A DNA stretch of 64,000 nt. It comes from Palsa-1033 sp963735455. GTDB lineage: Bacteria > Chloroflexota > Limnocylindria > Limnocylindrales > CSP1-4. The notes below the pieces were generated by a model, which saw only the letters and a program-made list of their open reading frames with translations, did no database searches and had not been told where the DNA came from. The position numbers and the translations under genes are program-made. The DNA is taken from assembly GCA_963735455.1 (NCBI GenBank), contig CAVTKZ010000002.1:124001-188000 (forward strand), given 5' to 3'. Shown here piece by piece: positions 18,668 through 27,702 of the stretch. Positions within the stretch are counted from its first letter, which is position 1, and each line of letters opens with the position of its first letter.

Positions 18668-19153
18668 TCACGCTCTGCCTTCGGCTGCTTCGATCGCCAG
18701 GACCTTGTCCACGCGGCGGCGATGGCGGGGCTCGTTGGTGAACCGCGCGCCGAGGTAGGCCCGGACGATCTCGAGGGCCAGCTCGATGCCCACGATCCGG
18801 CCGCCGAGGCAGAGCACGTTCATGTCGTCGTGCTCGACACCCTGGTGGGCCGAGTACGTGTCATGGCAGACCGAGGCCCGGATGCCGATCATCTTGCAGG
18901 CCGCGACCGACGCTCCGACGCCGCTGCCGCAGACCAGCACGCCCCGGTCGGCCTGGCCGGCCTGGATCGCCCGGCCGAGCCGGACCGCGAAGTCGGGGTA
19001 GTCGTCGGTTGGATCGGAGCCGTCGCCACCGAGGTCGATCAGCTCGTCGGCCGGCTCGGCGGTTTGGGGTCCGCCCGGATCGCTGCGCAGCCGGGCGAGG
19101 AGCTCGTCCTTGAGCGCGGCGCCGCCGTGATCCGCGGCGAAGGCGACCCGCAT
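18668..19153 (-). CDS. rpiB: ribose-5-phosphate isomerase B (RpiB/LacAB family)
   Basis: 161 residues. Converts ribose 5-phosphate to ribulose 5-phosphate. Start set at ATG 19153 because MRVAFAADHGGAALKDEL is the family's usual opening; longer in-frame reading upstream would run into tkt. Key pieces: the AADHGG phosphate loop, VLVCGSGVGASVAACK with the catalytic Cys (CGSGxG), and HDTYSAHQGVEHDDMNVLCLGGR. Four bases separate it from the tkt stop. Confidence 0.92.
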   Translation of the reverse strand: MRVAFAADHGGAALKDELLARLRSDPGGPQTAEPADELIDLGGDGSDPTDDYPDFAVRLGRAIQAGQADRGVLVCGSGVGASVAACKMIGIRASVCHDTYSAHQGVEHDDMNVLCLGGRIVGIELALEIVRAYLGARFTNEPRHRRRVDKVLAIEAAEGRA

Positions 19154-19157
19154 CCGG

Positions 19158-21266
19158 TCAGCTGGCCTTCGAGCTGCCGGATTCGATCGGATGGCCGAGA
19201 CCCAGGCCGGCCGGCTGGTGGCCCGGGTCGGGGCTCGGGATCCGGCCGCGGAGCCCGTCCCGGACGACCTTTCGCCCGATGTCGGCAACGTGCTCGGGGG
19301 TGAAGCCGAAGTGCTCGAGGACGGTCGCCCCGGGCGCCGAGGCCCCGAAATGGTCGATCCCGATCATCGCCCCGTCGGGGCCGGCGTAGCGGTCCCAGCC
19401 GAAGGTCACGCCCGCCTCGACGGTCACCCGCTTGGCGATTGTCCGGGGCAGGATCGAGTCGCGATAGGCCTCGTCCTGGCGCTCGAACGCGGCAAAGCAG
19501 GGCAGGCTGACCAGGCGGGTCCGGATTCCGTCGGCCTCGAGCGCGTCGCGGGCCGATGCCGCGATCCCCAGCTCGGAGCCGGTCGCGACCAGGATCAGGT
19601 CGATGCCGCCCGGCCCGCCGCTCGACTCGCGCAGGATGTAGCCGCCCTTGCGGACGCCAGCGCGGGCCGCGCCGGCGGTCTCGGGCAGGGTGATCAGCTT
19701 CTGGCGGGTCAGCCCGAGGGCGACCGGCCCGTCGCGCCGCTCGATCGACAGGGCCCAGGCGGCGACGGCCTCGTTGGCGTCGCCCGGCCGGATGTACCAC
19801 AGGTTGGGGATCGCCCGGAGCGCGGCCGGCTGCTCGACCGGCTGGTGGGTCGGGCCGTCCTCGCCCAGGCCGACCGAGTCGTGGGTCCAGACGTAGGTCA
19901 CCGGCAGGCCGGCGAGGGCGGCCAGGCGGACCGATCCGCGCATGTAGTCGCTGAAGGTCAGGAACGTGGCGCAGTACGGCTTGAAGCCGCCGTGGTAGGC
20001 GATCCCGTTGGCGATCCCGCCCATCGCGTGCTCGCGGACACCGAAGCGCAGGTTGCGCCCGGCCTCGTCGGTCGAGAAGTCGCCGCCGCCCTTGATGTCG
20101 GTCAGGTTCGACTCGGACAGGTCGGCCGCGCCGCCGAACAGTCCGGGCAGGACCGGGGCCAGGGCGTTGATCGCGGCCTGGCTGACCTGGCGGGTGGCGA
20201 AGTCCTCGCCGACGGCGTACGTCGGCAGGGCCGCTTCCCAGCCGTCGGGCAGGCGCCCGGCGAGGCGGCGCTTGAGCTCGGCGGCCAGGTCGGGATGATC
20301 CGCCTCGTAGCGCTCGAGCTCGCCGTTCCAGGCCTCGACCAGGGCCTCGCCCTCGGGGATCGCCCGGCGGAAGACGTCGAGGGCCTCGTCGGGGATGTAG
20401 AAGTGGCGATCGGGATCCCAGCCGTAGGCCTCCTTGGCCAGCCGGACCTCGTCCTCCCCGAGCGGCGCGCCGTGGGCCTTCTGGGTGTCCTGCTTGTGCG
20501 GCGCGCCATAGCCGATGTGGGTCCGCACGGCGATGAAGCTCGGCCGGCCATCCTCCTGGGCGGCCCGGATCGCCGCGCTGATCGCCTCGAGGTCGTTGCC
20601 GTCGTCGACCTGGCGGGTGTCCCAGCCGTAGGCGTCGAAGCGCTCCAGGACGTTCTCGGAGAAGGCCATCGCGGTCGGCCCATCGAGCTGGATCCCGTTG
20701 TCGTCGTAGAGCAGGAGCAGCTTGCGCAGCTTGAGGTGGCCGGCCAGGGAGGCCGCCTCCGAGGCGATGCCCTCCTGCATGTCGCCATCCGAGCAGATCC
20801 CGTAGGTCCAGTGATCGATGACCTCGTGGTCGGGCCGGTTGAACTCGTGGGCCAGGCGGCGCTCGGCGATCGCCATGCCCACGGCGTTGGCCACGCCCTG
20901 TCCGAGCGGCCCGGTCGTGGCCTCGACCCCCGCGGTGAGGCCGCGTTCGGGATGGCCGGGCGTCCGCGAGCCCCACTGCCGGAACGATTCGATCTGGTCG
21001 AGGCCCAGGTCGTAGCCGGTCAGGTGGAGGAGCGAGTAGAGGAGCATCGAGGCATGCCCAGCCGACAGGACGAAGCGGTCCCGGTTGGGCCAGTCGGGGA
21101 CGGTCGGGGCGTGGCGCAGGAAGCGGGTCCACAGGGTGAACGCCATGGGGGCCATGCCCATCGGGGCGCCGGGATGGCCCGAGTTCGCCTTCTGGACGGC
21201 ATCGATCGAAAGGGTCCGGATCGTGTTGACCGCGAGCAGGTCGAGAGCGTCCGGGGCAAGGGCCAT
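19158..21266 (-). CDS. tkt: transketolase
   Basis: 702 residues, thiamine-diphosphate enzyme moving two-carbon units between pentose-phosphate sugars. Motifs: SGHPGAPMGMAP near 30, a GDGDMQEG-like thiamine site read as CSDGDMQEGIASEAAS near 160, the YDDN metal-site residues, and VREHAMGGIANG near 410. Length is normal. It is the first gene of the minus-strand operon (tkt-rpiB-pgi-zwf-opcA-pgl-hydrolase-gltA-GT87). The leader is about 60 nt, with a TACAAT -10 element at 21335-21340. Confidence 0.95.
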   Translation of the reverse strand: MALAPDALDLLAVNTIRTLSIDAVQKANSGHPGAPMGMAPMAFTLWTRFLRHAPTVPDWPNRDRFVLSAGHASMLLYSLLHLTGYDLGLDQIESFRQWGSRTPGHPERGLTAGVEATTGPLGQGVANAVGMAIAERRLAHEFNRPDHEVIDHWTYGICSDGDMQEGIASEAASLAGHLKLRKLLLLYDDNGIQLDGPTAMAFSENVLERFDAYGWDTRQVDDGNDLEAISAAIRAAQEDGRPSFIAVRTHIGYGAPHKQDTQKAHGAPLGEDEVRLAKEAYGWDPDRHFYIPDEALDVFRRAIPEGEALVEAWNGELERYEADHPDLAAELKRRLAGRLPDGWEAALPTYAVGEDFATRQVSQAAINALAPVLPGLFGGAADLSESNLTDIKGGGDFSTDEAGRNLRFGVREHAMGGIANGIAYHGGFKPYCATFLTFSDYMRGSVRLAALAGLPVTYVWTHDSVGLGEDGPTHQPVEQPAALRAIPNLWYIRPGDANEAVAAWALSIERRDGPVALGLTRQKLITLPETAGAARAGVRKGGYILRESSGGPGGIDLILVATGSELGIAASARDALEADGIRTRLVSLPCFAAFERQDEAYRDSILPRTIAKRVTVEAGVTFGWDRYAGPDGAMIGIDHFGASAPGATVLEHFGFTPEHVADIGRKVVRDGLRGRIPSPDPGHQPAGLGLGHPIESGSSKAS

Positions 21267-21334
21267 GGCGATCGCGGGGCTCCCTCGAGAGGTCGCTTTG
21301 GAAGGGCGAGAGTGCGGCTCGTGCCAGCCCGTGC

Positions 21335-21340
21335 ATTGTA
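21335..21340 (-). promoter_or_regulatory. -10 element (TACAAT) for the tkt operon
   Basis: On the minus strand TACAAT is one mismatch from TATAAT and lies about 70 bases before the tkt start. The expected -35 position (21358-21363) reads CGGGCG and is poor. The assignment rests on the -10 alone in a very GC-rich gap. Confidence 0.4.
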
Positions 21341-21406
21341 GTGCGCTCGGCGTCCGGCGCCCGTGAACGCCGCGTAAACGGCTCGTCGGCCGCTATCCTC
21401 GGACGC

Positions 21407-22402
21407 GTGCCGAACCGCCTGACCGTCCCCAGCCACCTCCCGCACCGGCCACGCCGCCGACGCCGGCCGGGGGTGCGCGTCCTGGTCCTGGGCGACCTGA
21501 CCCTCGACGTGGTCCTCAGCCCGGCCCAGCCGTTGGCCAGCGGGACCGACGTGCCCGGCCTCGTCCGGCTCCGCCAGGGCGGTTCGGCGGCGACCGCGGC
21601 CGCCTGGCTGGGCCGCCTCGGAGCGGAGGTCCAGCTGGTCTGCGCGGTTGGCCGCGACGGGCCGGGGCGGGCCCTGGTCGAATCGCTCCGGGCGGACCAC
21701 GTCGCGGTCCGGGCCGCGCGGGTCGCCGGCCACCCGACAGGCCGGATCGGGGTGCTGCTCGCGGCTGACGGTGAGCGGTCGTTCGTGACCGATCGCGGCG
21801 CGGCCGACCAGCTGACGCCGGCGGACCTCAAGGCCGCCTGGTTCAAGGCACTCGAAGTCGTCCACCTGCCGCTCTACTCGCTCGTGGGCGAGCCGCTCGG
21901 ATCCGCGGGCCGGGAGGCGATCCGTCTGGCCCGCGAGGCGGGAGCGGCGGTCAGCCTCGACCTGGCCTCGGTTGGGCCGCTCCTGGCCAACGGCCGGCCG
22001 GCCGCCCTGGCCCTCGTCCGGGACGTGGCCCCGGACGTCCTGCTGGCGACCGCCGGCGAGCTGTCCGCGCTGCTCGACTCGCCCAATCGGGCGGTCCTCG
22101 GGGCGCGGGCGCTGGCTTTCGCGCCGGTCGTGATCGTCAAGCGCGGTGGCAACGGCGCGACGGTCCATCTGCTCGACGCCACGGGCGCCTCGATCACCTT
22201 CGACGTCGCGACCAGGCCCTTGCCCGCGGCCGACACGACGGGCGCCGGCGACGCCTTCGATGCCGGCTTCCTGATCGGTTTCGCCGAGTCACGCCGGGCG
22301 GGCCGTTCGACGCCGGCCCTGCTTCGGCGGGCGGTGCTGGCCGGTCATCGCGCGGCCGCGCGGCAGCTGTCCGCCCCGCGCCCCGAGCTCGACCTGCGCT
22401 GA
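21407..22402 (+). CDS. PfkB-family sugar or nucleoside kinase
   Basis: 331 residues, ribokinase fold. N-terminal strand LVLGDLTLDVVL, sugar site RQGGSAATAAAWLGRLGA, and the C-terminal anion hole with catalytic Asp, DTTGAGDAFDAGFL. Which substrate (ribose, fructose, adenosine, pseudouridine) cannot be read from the sequence. Pseudouridine kinase is an attractive guess because pseudouridine-5'-phosphate glycosidase is encoded 2.2 kb away on the same strand, though an S9 peptidase gene on the other strand separates them. GTG 21407 chosen; TATCCT 9 bases upstream would make the message nearly leaderless. A later GTG at 21472 is possible. Confidence 0.8.
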   Translation: MPNRLTVPSHLPHRPRRRRRPGVRVLVLGDLTLDVVLSPAQPLASGTDVPGLVRLRQGGSAATAAAWLGRLGAEVQLVCAVGRDGPGRALVESLRADHVAVRAARVAGHPTGRIGVLLAADGERSFVTDRGAADQLTPADLKAAWFKALEVVHLPLYSLVGEPLGSAGREAIRLAREAGAAVSLDLASVGPLLANGRPAALALVRDVAPDVLLATAGELSALLDSPNRAVLGARALAFAPVVIVKRGGNGATVHLLDATGASITFDVATRPLPAADTTGAGDAFDAGFLIGFAESRRAGRSTPALLRRAVLAGHRAAARQLSAPRPELDLR

Positions 22403-22420
22403 CGGCACGGCGGCCGGGCT

Positions 22421-22453
22421 CAGGCTCGGCGGCCCGGGTCAGGCTCGGCGGCC
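22421..22453. repeat. 14-bp direct repeat between convergent genes
   Basis: CAGGCTCGGCGGCC occurs at 22421-22434 and 22440-22453 (period 19), filling the gap between the PfkB and S9 peptidase stops. Probably simple GC-rich slippage sequence. Confidence 0.5.
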
Positions 22454-22457
22454 GGGT

Positions 22458-24549
22458 TCAGCCGCCCAGGTAGCGGTCGAACCAGTCGAGCATCCGGGTC
22501 ATCCGGTCGATTCGCCGGTCCACCCGGCCGGCGGCCTGGTAGACGTGGTACTCCTCCGGATAGAGGACGTACTCGACGGTCCGGCCGAGGGCCTTGAGGG
22601 CGATGAACAGCTGCTCGTTGTCGGCCTTGGGGCAGCGCTCGTCGGCCTCGCCCTGGAGGATCAGCAGAGGGGTGTGGATGTCGGCCACGTGGGCCAGCGG
22701 CGACTGGCGCCAGAGCTTGAGCATGCCTGCCTCGCTGAGCGGGTCGCCCAGGAGGGCCATTCGCGCGTAGTCGGGACCGCTGTCGGAGTTGGCCCAGGCG
22801 TTGACCTGGTTGGCCACCCCGTTCTCGCTGATTGCCGCGGCGAAGCGGTCCGAGGTCCCGATCAGCCAGTTGACCATGAACCCGCCGTAGCTCAGGCCGA
22901 TCAGCCCGACCCGGGCCGGGTCGGCCAGGCCGGCCGCGATCGCATGATCGAGCGCCGCGTGGACGTCGTCGGCGTCGACCCCGCCCCAGTCGCCGAGCTG
23001 CGGCCGGATCCAGTCCCGGCCGTACGCCGATCGAACCGCGGATGTTGGGTAGCACGACCCGGTAGCCGCGCGAGACGAGGAGCGAGACCTCCAGGCTGGG
23101 CGCGGCGACCCAGGCCCCGAGCGGGCCGCCGTGGATGTCGATCACCGTGGGCAGCGGCGTCGAGCCGGCGCCGGGCGGGGAGGCGAGCCAGACGTCGATC
23201 GGCCCGCCGGGGCCCGGGACCTGGACGAGGCGCATCTCCGGCTGCCGGACGCCGCGCTGCCAGGCCGAGCCGATCCGCGTCCGCGTCCGCAGCCGGCCGT
23301 TCCCGGCGGTCATCACCTCGGGCGCCCGCTGCTCGAGGGTGCCGACCACGACGACGCGCCGGCCGTCGGGCGAGACCGCCAGGTGCTCGCAGGCCGCCTC
23401 GGCCTGGGCCAGCGGCCGGGGCTCGGCCGTGGTGGCAGCCGCCCGGCCGGTGGCCGGATCCAGCTCGAACCGCCAGGGAACGCAGCGAGCCCGGTCCGAC
23501 ACCAGCGCGATCAGGGCGGCGTTGCCGGCCCAGAACGGCCCGCCGCGCGAGGTCACCTGCCAGCCCAGCAGGTCGGTGTCGAGCTGCCAGCCGATCGGCC
23601 GATCGAGCTCGGGCGCGAGCGCATGGGGCTGGCCCGAGCCGTCGGCCGGGGCGATCACGATCCCGGGACTGACGTCGTCGTGGGCGCCCGCCTCGATCAC
23701 GCCGACCACGGCCAGCCAGCGTCCGTCGGGCGAGACGGCCGGATGGCTGGCCGGCCCGCCGAGGGCCAGGATCTCGACCGGCGGCGCGTCGTCCAGCCCC
23801 ACCCGCCAGATCGTCGGGCTGGGATAGAGGTCGGCGGTCGCGGTCCGGTCCGCGGCAAAGACCAGCGAGCGGCCGCCGGGATCCCAGCTGGGCTGGTCCA
23901 CGCCCCAGTCCCCCGTGGTGAGCTGGCGTGGTCGCGAGCCGGGCCGGGCGTGGACGACGAAGAGGTGCTCCCAGCGGTCCAGGTGGCCGACCTCATCCCA
24001 GCGCCAGTTTGCCCGGGTGATCCGCCGCCCGAGTGGCTCCCGGTCGGCGTGATTGCCGGACTCGTCGTGCCTGGTCTGGATGGCGGCCGACACCCGGGGC
24101 CGGCTCTCCGGGATCAGGAAGCGGACCGGGTCGACCTCGGCCGTGTAGGCCAGCCGCTCGCCCTTCGGGGACCAGGCGAGGGCGCCGACGCCGTGCTCGG
24201 GCGCGACGAGGGTCCAGGGCTCCCCTGGTGCGCCGGGCCGGATCCCGAGCTCGAGGATCTCGAGGGTCGTGACCGCGTCCCCGTCGTCGAGCCGCTTCCT
24301 CCGGAAGGCGACGCGCCCGCCATCGGGGCTGATCCGCGGTCGCCCGTCGTGGACCCGGCCGCTGGTCAGGGCCCGGGTTCGGCCCAGGCCGCGCACCAAC
24401 GGCACGAACCACAGGTGGGATGCGTAGCGGTCGTGCCTGTCCACGAACCGACGGGCGACGATCGCGAACCGGCCGCGCGGGTCCGCGTCGAGCTCCTCGA
24501 GCACGACCTGCCGGCGGATGATCGCGGGGGTCATCGGCTTGCTGGCCAT
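22458..24549 (-). CDS. S9 family (prolyl oligopeptidase-type) peptidase, one frameshift
   Basis: About 696 residues if corrected. N-terminal beta-propeller with WD40-like PD40 repeats (RISPDGGRVAFRRK, AWSPKGERLAYTAE, AVSPDGRWLAVVG), then an alpha/beta-hydrolase catalytic domain. In the corrected frame the nucleophile elbow reads GLSYGGFMVNW, the Asp is in LQGEADERCP and the His in YPEEYHV. The frame breaks near 23025; deleting one base of the GGCGTACGG stretch gives SIGYGRDWI and rejoins the frames (total length 1 mod 3). No signal peptide, so probably a cytoplasmic acyl-aminoacyl or oligopeptidase. Divergent from psuG across 49 bases. Confidence 0.85.
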
Positions 24550-24598
24550 CGCCGAAGCGTAGCGACCGGGCAGGCCGCAGTGCCGTACGCTCCACCCG

Positions 24599-25553
24599 AT
24601 GGAACGAATCCCCGCCGCCGCATCGATTCGCGAACGCATCCAGGTTGCGCCCGAGGTCGCCGACGCACTCCTCGCCGGGGGACCGCTGGTGGCGCTCGAG
24701 TCGACGCTGATCAGCCACGGCCTGCCGTATCCCCAGAACGTGGCCGTGGCCCGGGCGTCCGAAGCGGCGGTTCGTGCGTCGGGAGCGACGCCGGCCACGA
24801 TCGCGATCCGCGGCGGGCGAGTCCTCGTGGGGCTCGACGACGCTTCGCTCGAGGCGCTCGCCACGGCACCGGCCGGCTCGGTCTTCAAGGCCGCCCGGCC
24901 GAGCCTTGCCGCGGCGCTGGCGGGCGGAGGCTGGGCAGCCACGACCGTCTCGGCAACGATGATCGCGGCCCAGGTCGCCGGAATCCGGGTCTTCGCCACC
25001 GGCGGGATCGGCGGGGTCCACCGCGGGGCATTCGGGGCCGCAGTCGACGCTCGACGTGTCGTCCGACCTGGAGGAGCTGGCCCGCACCCCGGTCGCGGTC
25101 GTGTGTGCCGGGCCCAAGGCGATCCTCGACGTGCCCCAGACCCTGGAGTACCTCGAGACGCGGGGCGTGCCGGTCGTGGCGATCGGCCAGGATGAGCTGC
25201 CCGGCTTCTACTCGACGACGAGTGGCGTGCGCGCCCCGCACGTCGTGCCGGGCGTCGCCGAGGCCGCCTGGCTCGTGGCGACCCACTTCGGCCTGGGACT
25301 CGGCTCGGGGATCCTGCTGTGCACGCCGGTGCCGGCGGCCGCGGCGCTGCCCCTGGCCGATGCTCGGGTGGCGATCGAGCAGGCCCTGGCCGACGCCGAG
25401 GCCGCGGGGATCCACGGTCCGGCGACGACGCCCTGGCTCCTGGCCCGGATCGCCGAGCTGACCAACGGGGCGTCGATCCGGGCCAACACCGCCCTGATCG
25501 AGAACGACGCCCGGGTCGCCGGCCTGATCGCGGTGGCCCTGGCCGAGGCGTAA
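24599..25553 (+). CDS. psuG: pseudouridine-5'-phosphate glycosidase, one frameshift
   Basis: About 318 residues after correction. Cleaves pseudouridine 5'-phosphate to uracil and ribose 5-phosphate. Diagnostic blocks: ALESTLISHGLPYPQNV near 32-48, SVFKAARPSL, TTVSATMIAA, FATGGIGGVHRG, then in the shifted frame DLEELARTPVAVVCAGPKAILD and QDELPGFYSTTSG. An extra A at about 25042 (GCCGCAGTCG) shifts the frame; without it AASTLDVSSDLEEL is continuous. TACGCT at 24585-24590 is a possible -10, 8 bases before the ATG, so the message may be leaderless. The ribose 5-phosphate product feeds the pentose-phosphate pathway next door. Confidence 0.88.
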
Positions 25554-25928
25554 CCGGGCGCTCCGGCGGCCGGCCGGGGCGGTGGCCAGGACGCGGGACT
25601 GTGGCGGCCGAGGCCTGGACGCGGCGCTCCTGCGGCCAAGGTCCGGAGCCACCCAACGTCCGGGGCCGAGACGATCCTCGGCGGCCCCTCGAAGTCCTCG
25701 GTCGCCCAGCTTCCTCCGTATCAGCCAGGTGATTAGCTGGCGCATTAGCGGCCGCCGAGGACCACGTTTCGGGGTCCCGGACCAGCCCGGAACCCTGGTT
25801 CACGGCATGAACGAGCGCCTCCCAGGTCGGAAGGACGCCCTGGTCTGGGCGATCACGCCCGGTAGATGCACCCGCAATCACGGGGCTTATCTGAACGACG
25901 TTGGGCCGCCGCCCTCGCCCGGCAGTGG

Positions 25929-26042
25929 CCTGGACGCGGCGCTCCGGCGGCCGGCTGGGGCCTGGACGCGGCGCTCCGGCGCCCGGCAGTGGTCTGGACG
26001 CGGCGCTCCGGCGGCCGGGATCGGGTCTGGACGCGGGCGGCA
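25929..26042. repeat. 32-bp tandem repeat, 3 full copies plus a partial one
   Basis: A conserved 26-bp block beginning YCTGGACGCGGCGCTCCGGC starts at 25929, 25961 and 25993, with a degenerate fourth at 26026, each separated by 6-7 variable bases. A related copy with one mismatch lies at 25614-25637. Spacers are far too short for CRISPR. It looks like an intergenic minisatellite or a set of protein-binding sites. Confidence 0.8.
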
Positions 26043-26063
26043 GGGCGGCACTCGAAGGCCTCG

Positions 26064-26243
26064 TACCACAACTAATCGTAGGCAGCGGCCTAGCGACGTC
26101 GATTGCCCGGATTCGGGCCGAATCGAGGGACGTAAAGGCCGCTGTACGAGTAGTCGTGGTAGAGGACTCGTCAGCGCCGCCCGGGACCCCGGGAAACAGG
26201 GATCCGGCGGGCAAGATTCCGCTGTCTAGGTTTAGTTGTGGTA
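26064..26243. ncRNA. candidate 180-nt structured RNA (nested inverted repeats)
   Basis: A perfect 12-bp outer stem pairs TACCACAACTAA (26064-26075) with its complement at 26232-26243. Inside, hairpin 1 pairs CGTA (26077-26080) with 26145-26148, CAGCGGCCT (26083-26091) with 26136-26144, ACGT (26096-26099) with 26130-26133, CGATT (26100-26104) with 26121-26125 and GCCCG (26105-26109) with 26114-26118, closing on a GATT loop. Hairpin 2 pairs CAGCG (26172-26176) with 26220-26224 and CCGCC (26177-26181) with 26206-26210. Together this is a three-way junction of about 50 pairs. Strand is unknown and I recognise no known RNA class. A small mobile inverted-repeat element is the alternative; no target-site duplication is visible. 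Confidence 0.5.
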
Positions 26244-26607
26244 TGCGGGCGGCTCGATCAGCCCGAGATCGGCCTGGCCCCCAAATATTGCGCACATCCT
26301 TAACCAGCGAGGTGCTGCAGCCGCACTCCGAGAAACTCGTCGTCCGGGGATGAACAGAGGCCCGCTTTATCGATGGCCTCGATAATTCGACGGCTTTGGG
26401 CACCCCAAGTGGACCGCGGAGGCTCGAACGAGCCGGATCAGCCCGCAGGCTGAGAATGTGCGGCATATTCCGACGAGTTGGCAGCGGCCGGCCTCGCCGC
26501 CACGGCCCGCTCCAGCGGCCGGGGCGGCCGGCCCGGCCGGACCCTCTGTTCCGCCACGGGCGGCGATGGTAGACTGCGGCCTCCCCGAACCCGTCAGAGG
26601 CCGTGCT

Positions 26608-27702
26608 GTGTCCGGCTCGATTCAGGGCCCCGCGATCGACGCGCGCGGGATCACGAGGGTCTACAAGGCCAAGCCCAACGACGTCACGGCTCTCGCCGGG
26701 ATCGACCTCGAGGTCGCCCCGGGCGAGTTCTTCGGGCTGCTCGGGCCGAACGGGGCGGGCAAGACCACCCTGATCAAGATCCTGACCACGCTGCTCCTGC
26801 CGTCGGCGGGCACGGCCCGGATCTTCGGCTTCGACGTGGCCACCGAGACCAAGAAGATCCGCCGGATCATGAACATGGTCGCCGGCGGCGAGCAGTCGGG
26901 CTACGGGATCCTCGAAGCTCGCGAGCAGCTCTGGATGTTCAGCCAGTTCTACGGCCTCGGCGCCCGCGAAGGCTGGCGCCGAGTCGACGAGCTGATCGAC
27001 GCGGTCGGCCTCGGCGAGCAGCGCCACCAGCGGGTCAGCACCCTGTCGACCGGCCAGCGCCAGAAGATGAACTTCGCCCGGGGCCTGCTCAACGACCCGT
27101 GGGTCTTCTTCCTCGACGAGCCGACCCTGGGCCTCGACGTGTCGGCGGCCCGGGCGGTGCGCGAGCTCATGGTCGGCTGGCGAGCTGCTGTTCCCGGACG
27201 GACGGTCCTGCTGACGACCCACTACATGGCCGAGGCCGACGAGCTGTGCGAGCGGATCGCGATCGTCGATCGCGGCCGGATCCTGGCGATCGGCAGCCCG
27301 GCCGAGCTCAAGCGCCGGGTCCAGCGCGAGTCGATCTTCCGGCTCGAGCTCGATCGGCTGGCCGGCGGACCGGCCGGCCTGGCCCGGCTGCCCGGCGTCG
27401 TCTCGGCGGTCGTCGCAGTCAACTCGCCGAGCGAGGCGGGCGCCCCGGCGCGCCAGACCGTGGTGATCAACCTGGTCCTCCACGAGGACTCGGCCCTGGC
27501 CGGTGTGGTCGCGGCGCTCGACGGGCTCGGTGCCCACATCGTCGCCCTGGCCAAGTCCGAGCCGAGCCTCGAGGACGTCTTCGTCGAGCTCGTCGGCCGC
27601 GGCTTCGACGACAGCGAGGAGACCCGGGCGGCGGACCGCACGGAGCGCACCCCGATCGAGCCGCACGAGGCCGGCCAGCCGGATCCCGAGGAGAGCCTCT
27701 GA
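26608..27702 (+). CDS. ABC-2 exporter ATP-binding subunit
   Basis: 364 residues. Walker A GPNGAGKTT at 46-54, signature STGQRQKMNFARGL, Walker B WVFFLDEPTLGLD, and the switch His in TTHYMAEADELC. It belongs to the DrrA/CcmA-like group that powers drug, lipid or polysaccharide export; the C-terminal extension of about 100 residues ending in SEPSLEDVFVELVGR is typical. GTG 26608 (VSGSIQGPAIDARG) is preferred; an ATG at 26566 in the same frame is possible. Its TGA overlaps the first permease ATG by one base. Confidence 0.9.
   Translation: MSGSIQGPAIDARGITRVYKAKPNDVTALAGIDLEVAPGEFFGLLGPNGAGKTTLIKILTTLLLPSAGTARIFGFDVATETKKIRRIMNMVAGGEQSGYGILEAREQLWMFSQFYGLGAREGWRRVDELIDAVGLGEQRHQRVSTLSTGQRQKMNFARGLLNDPWVFFLDEPTLGLDVSAARAVRELMVGWRAAVPGRTVLLTTHYMAEADELCERIAIVDRGRILAIGSPAELKRRVQRESIFRLELDRLAGGPAGLARLPGVVSAVVAVNSPSEAGAPARQTVVINLVLHEDSALAGVVAALDGLGAHIVALAKSEPSLEDVFVELVGRGFDDSEETRAADRTERTPIEPHEAGQPDPEESL

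Larger units (their letters stand above)
25554..26607. other. 1.05-kb non-coding stretch with repeats and a structured element
   Basis: No convincing gene here: open frames on both strands translate to Arg/Pro/Gly strings made by the repeats. It contains single copies of a repeat motif at 25590-25640, a tandem array at 25929-26042 and a nested inverted-repeat element at 26064-26243. The part from 26244 to 26450 is less GC-rich than its neighbours, with runs such as CAAATATTG and TTTATCGATG, but no clear -35/-10 pair. Confidence 0.7.

Noticed and set aside
22403..22457. Terminator between pfkB and the S9 peptidase
   Set aside because: GC-rich repeats occur but no clean stem with a T-run on either strand.
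25590..26042. CRISPR array
   Set aside because: Spacers are only 6-7 bp and the flanks hold no cas gene; it is a minisatellite-type repeat.
26064..26243. Retron RNA
   Set aside because: The closing repeat has retron-like length, but no reverse transcriptase gene is within the window and no branching-G arrangement can be assigned.
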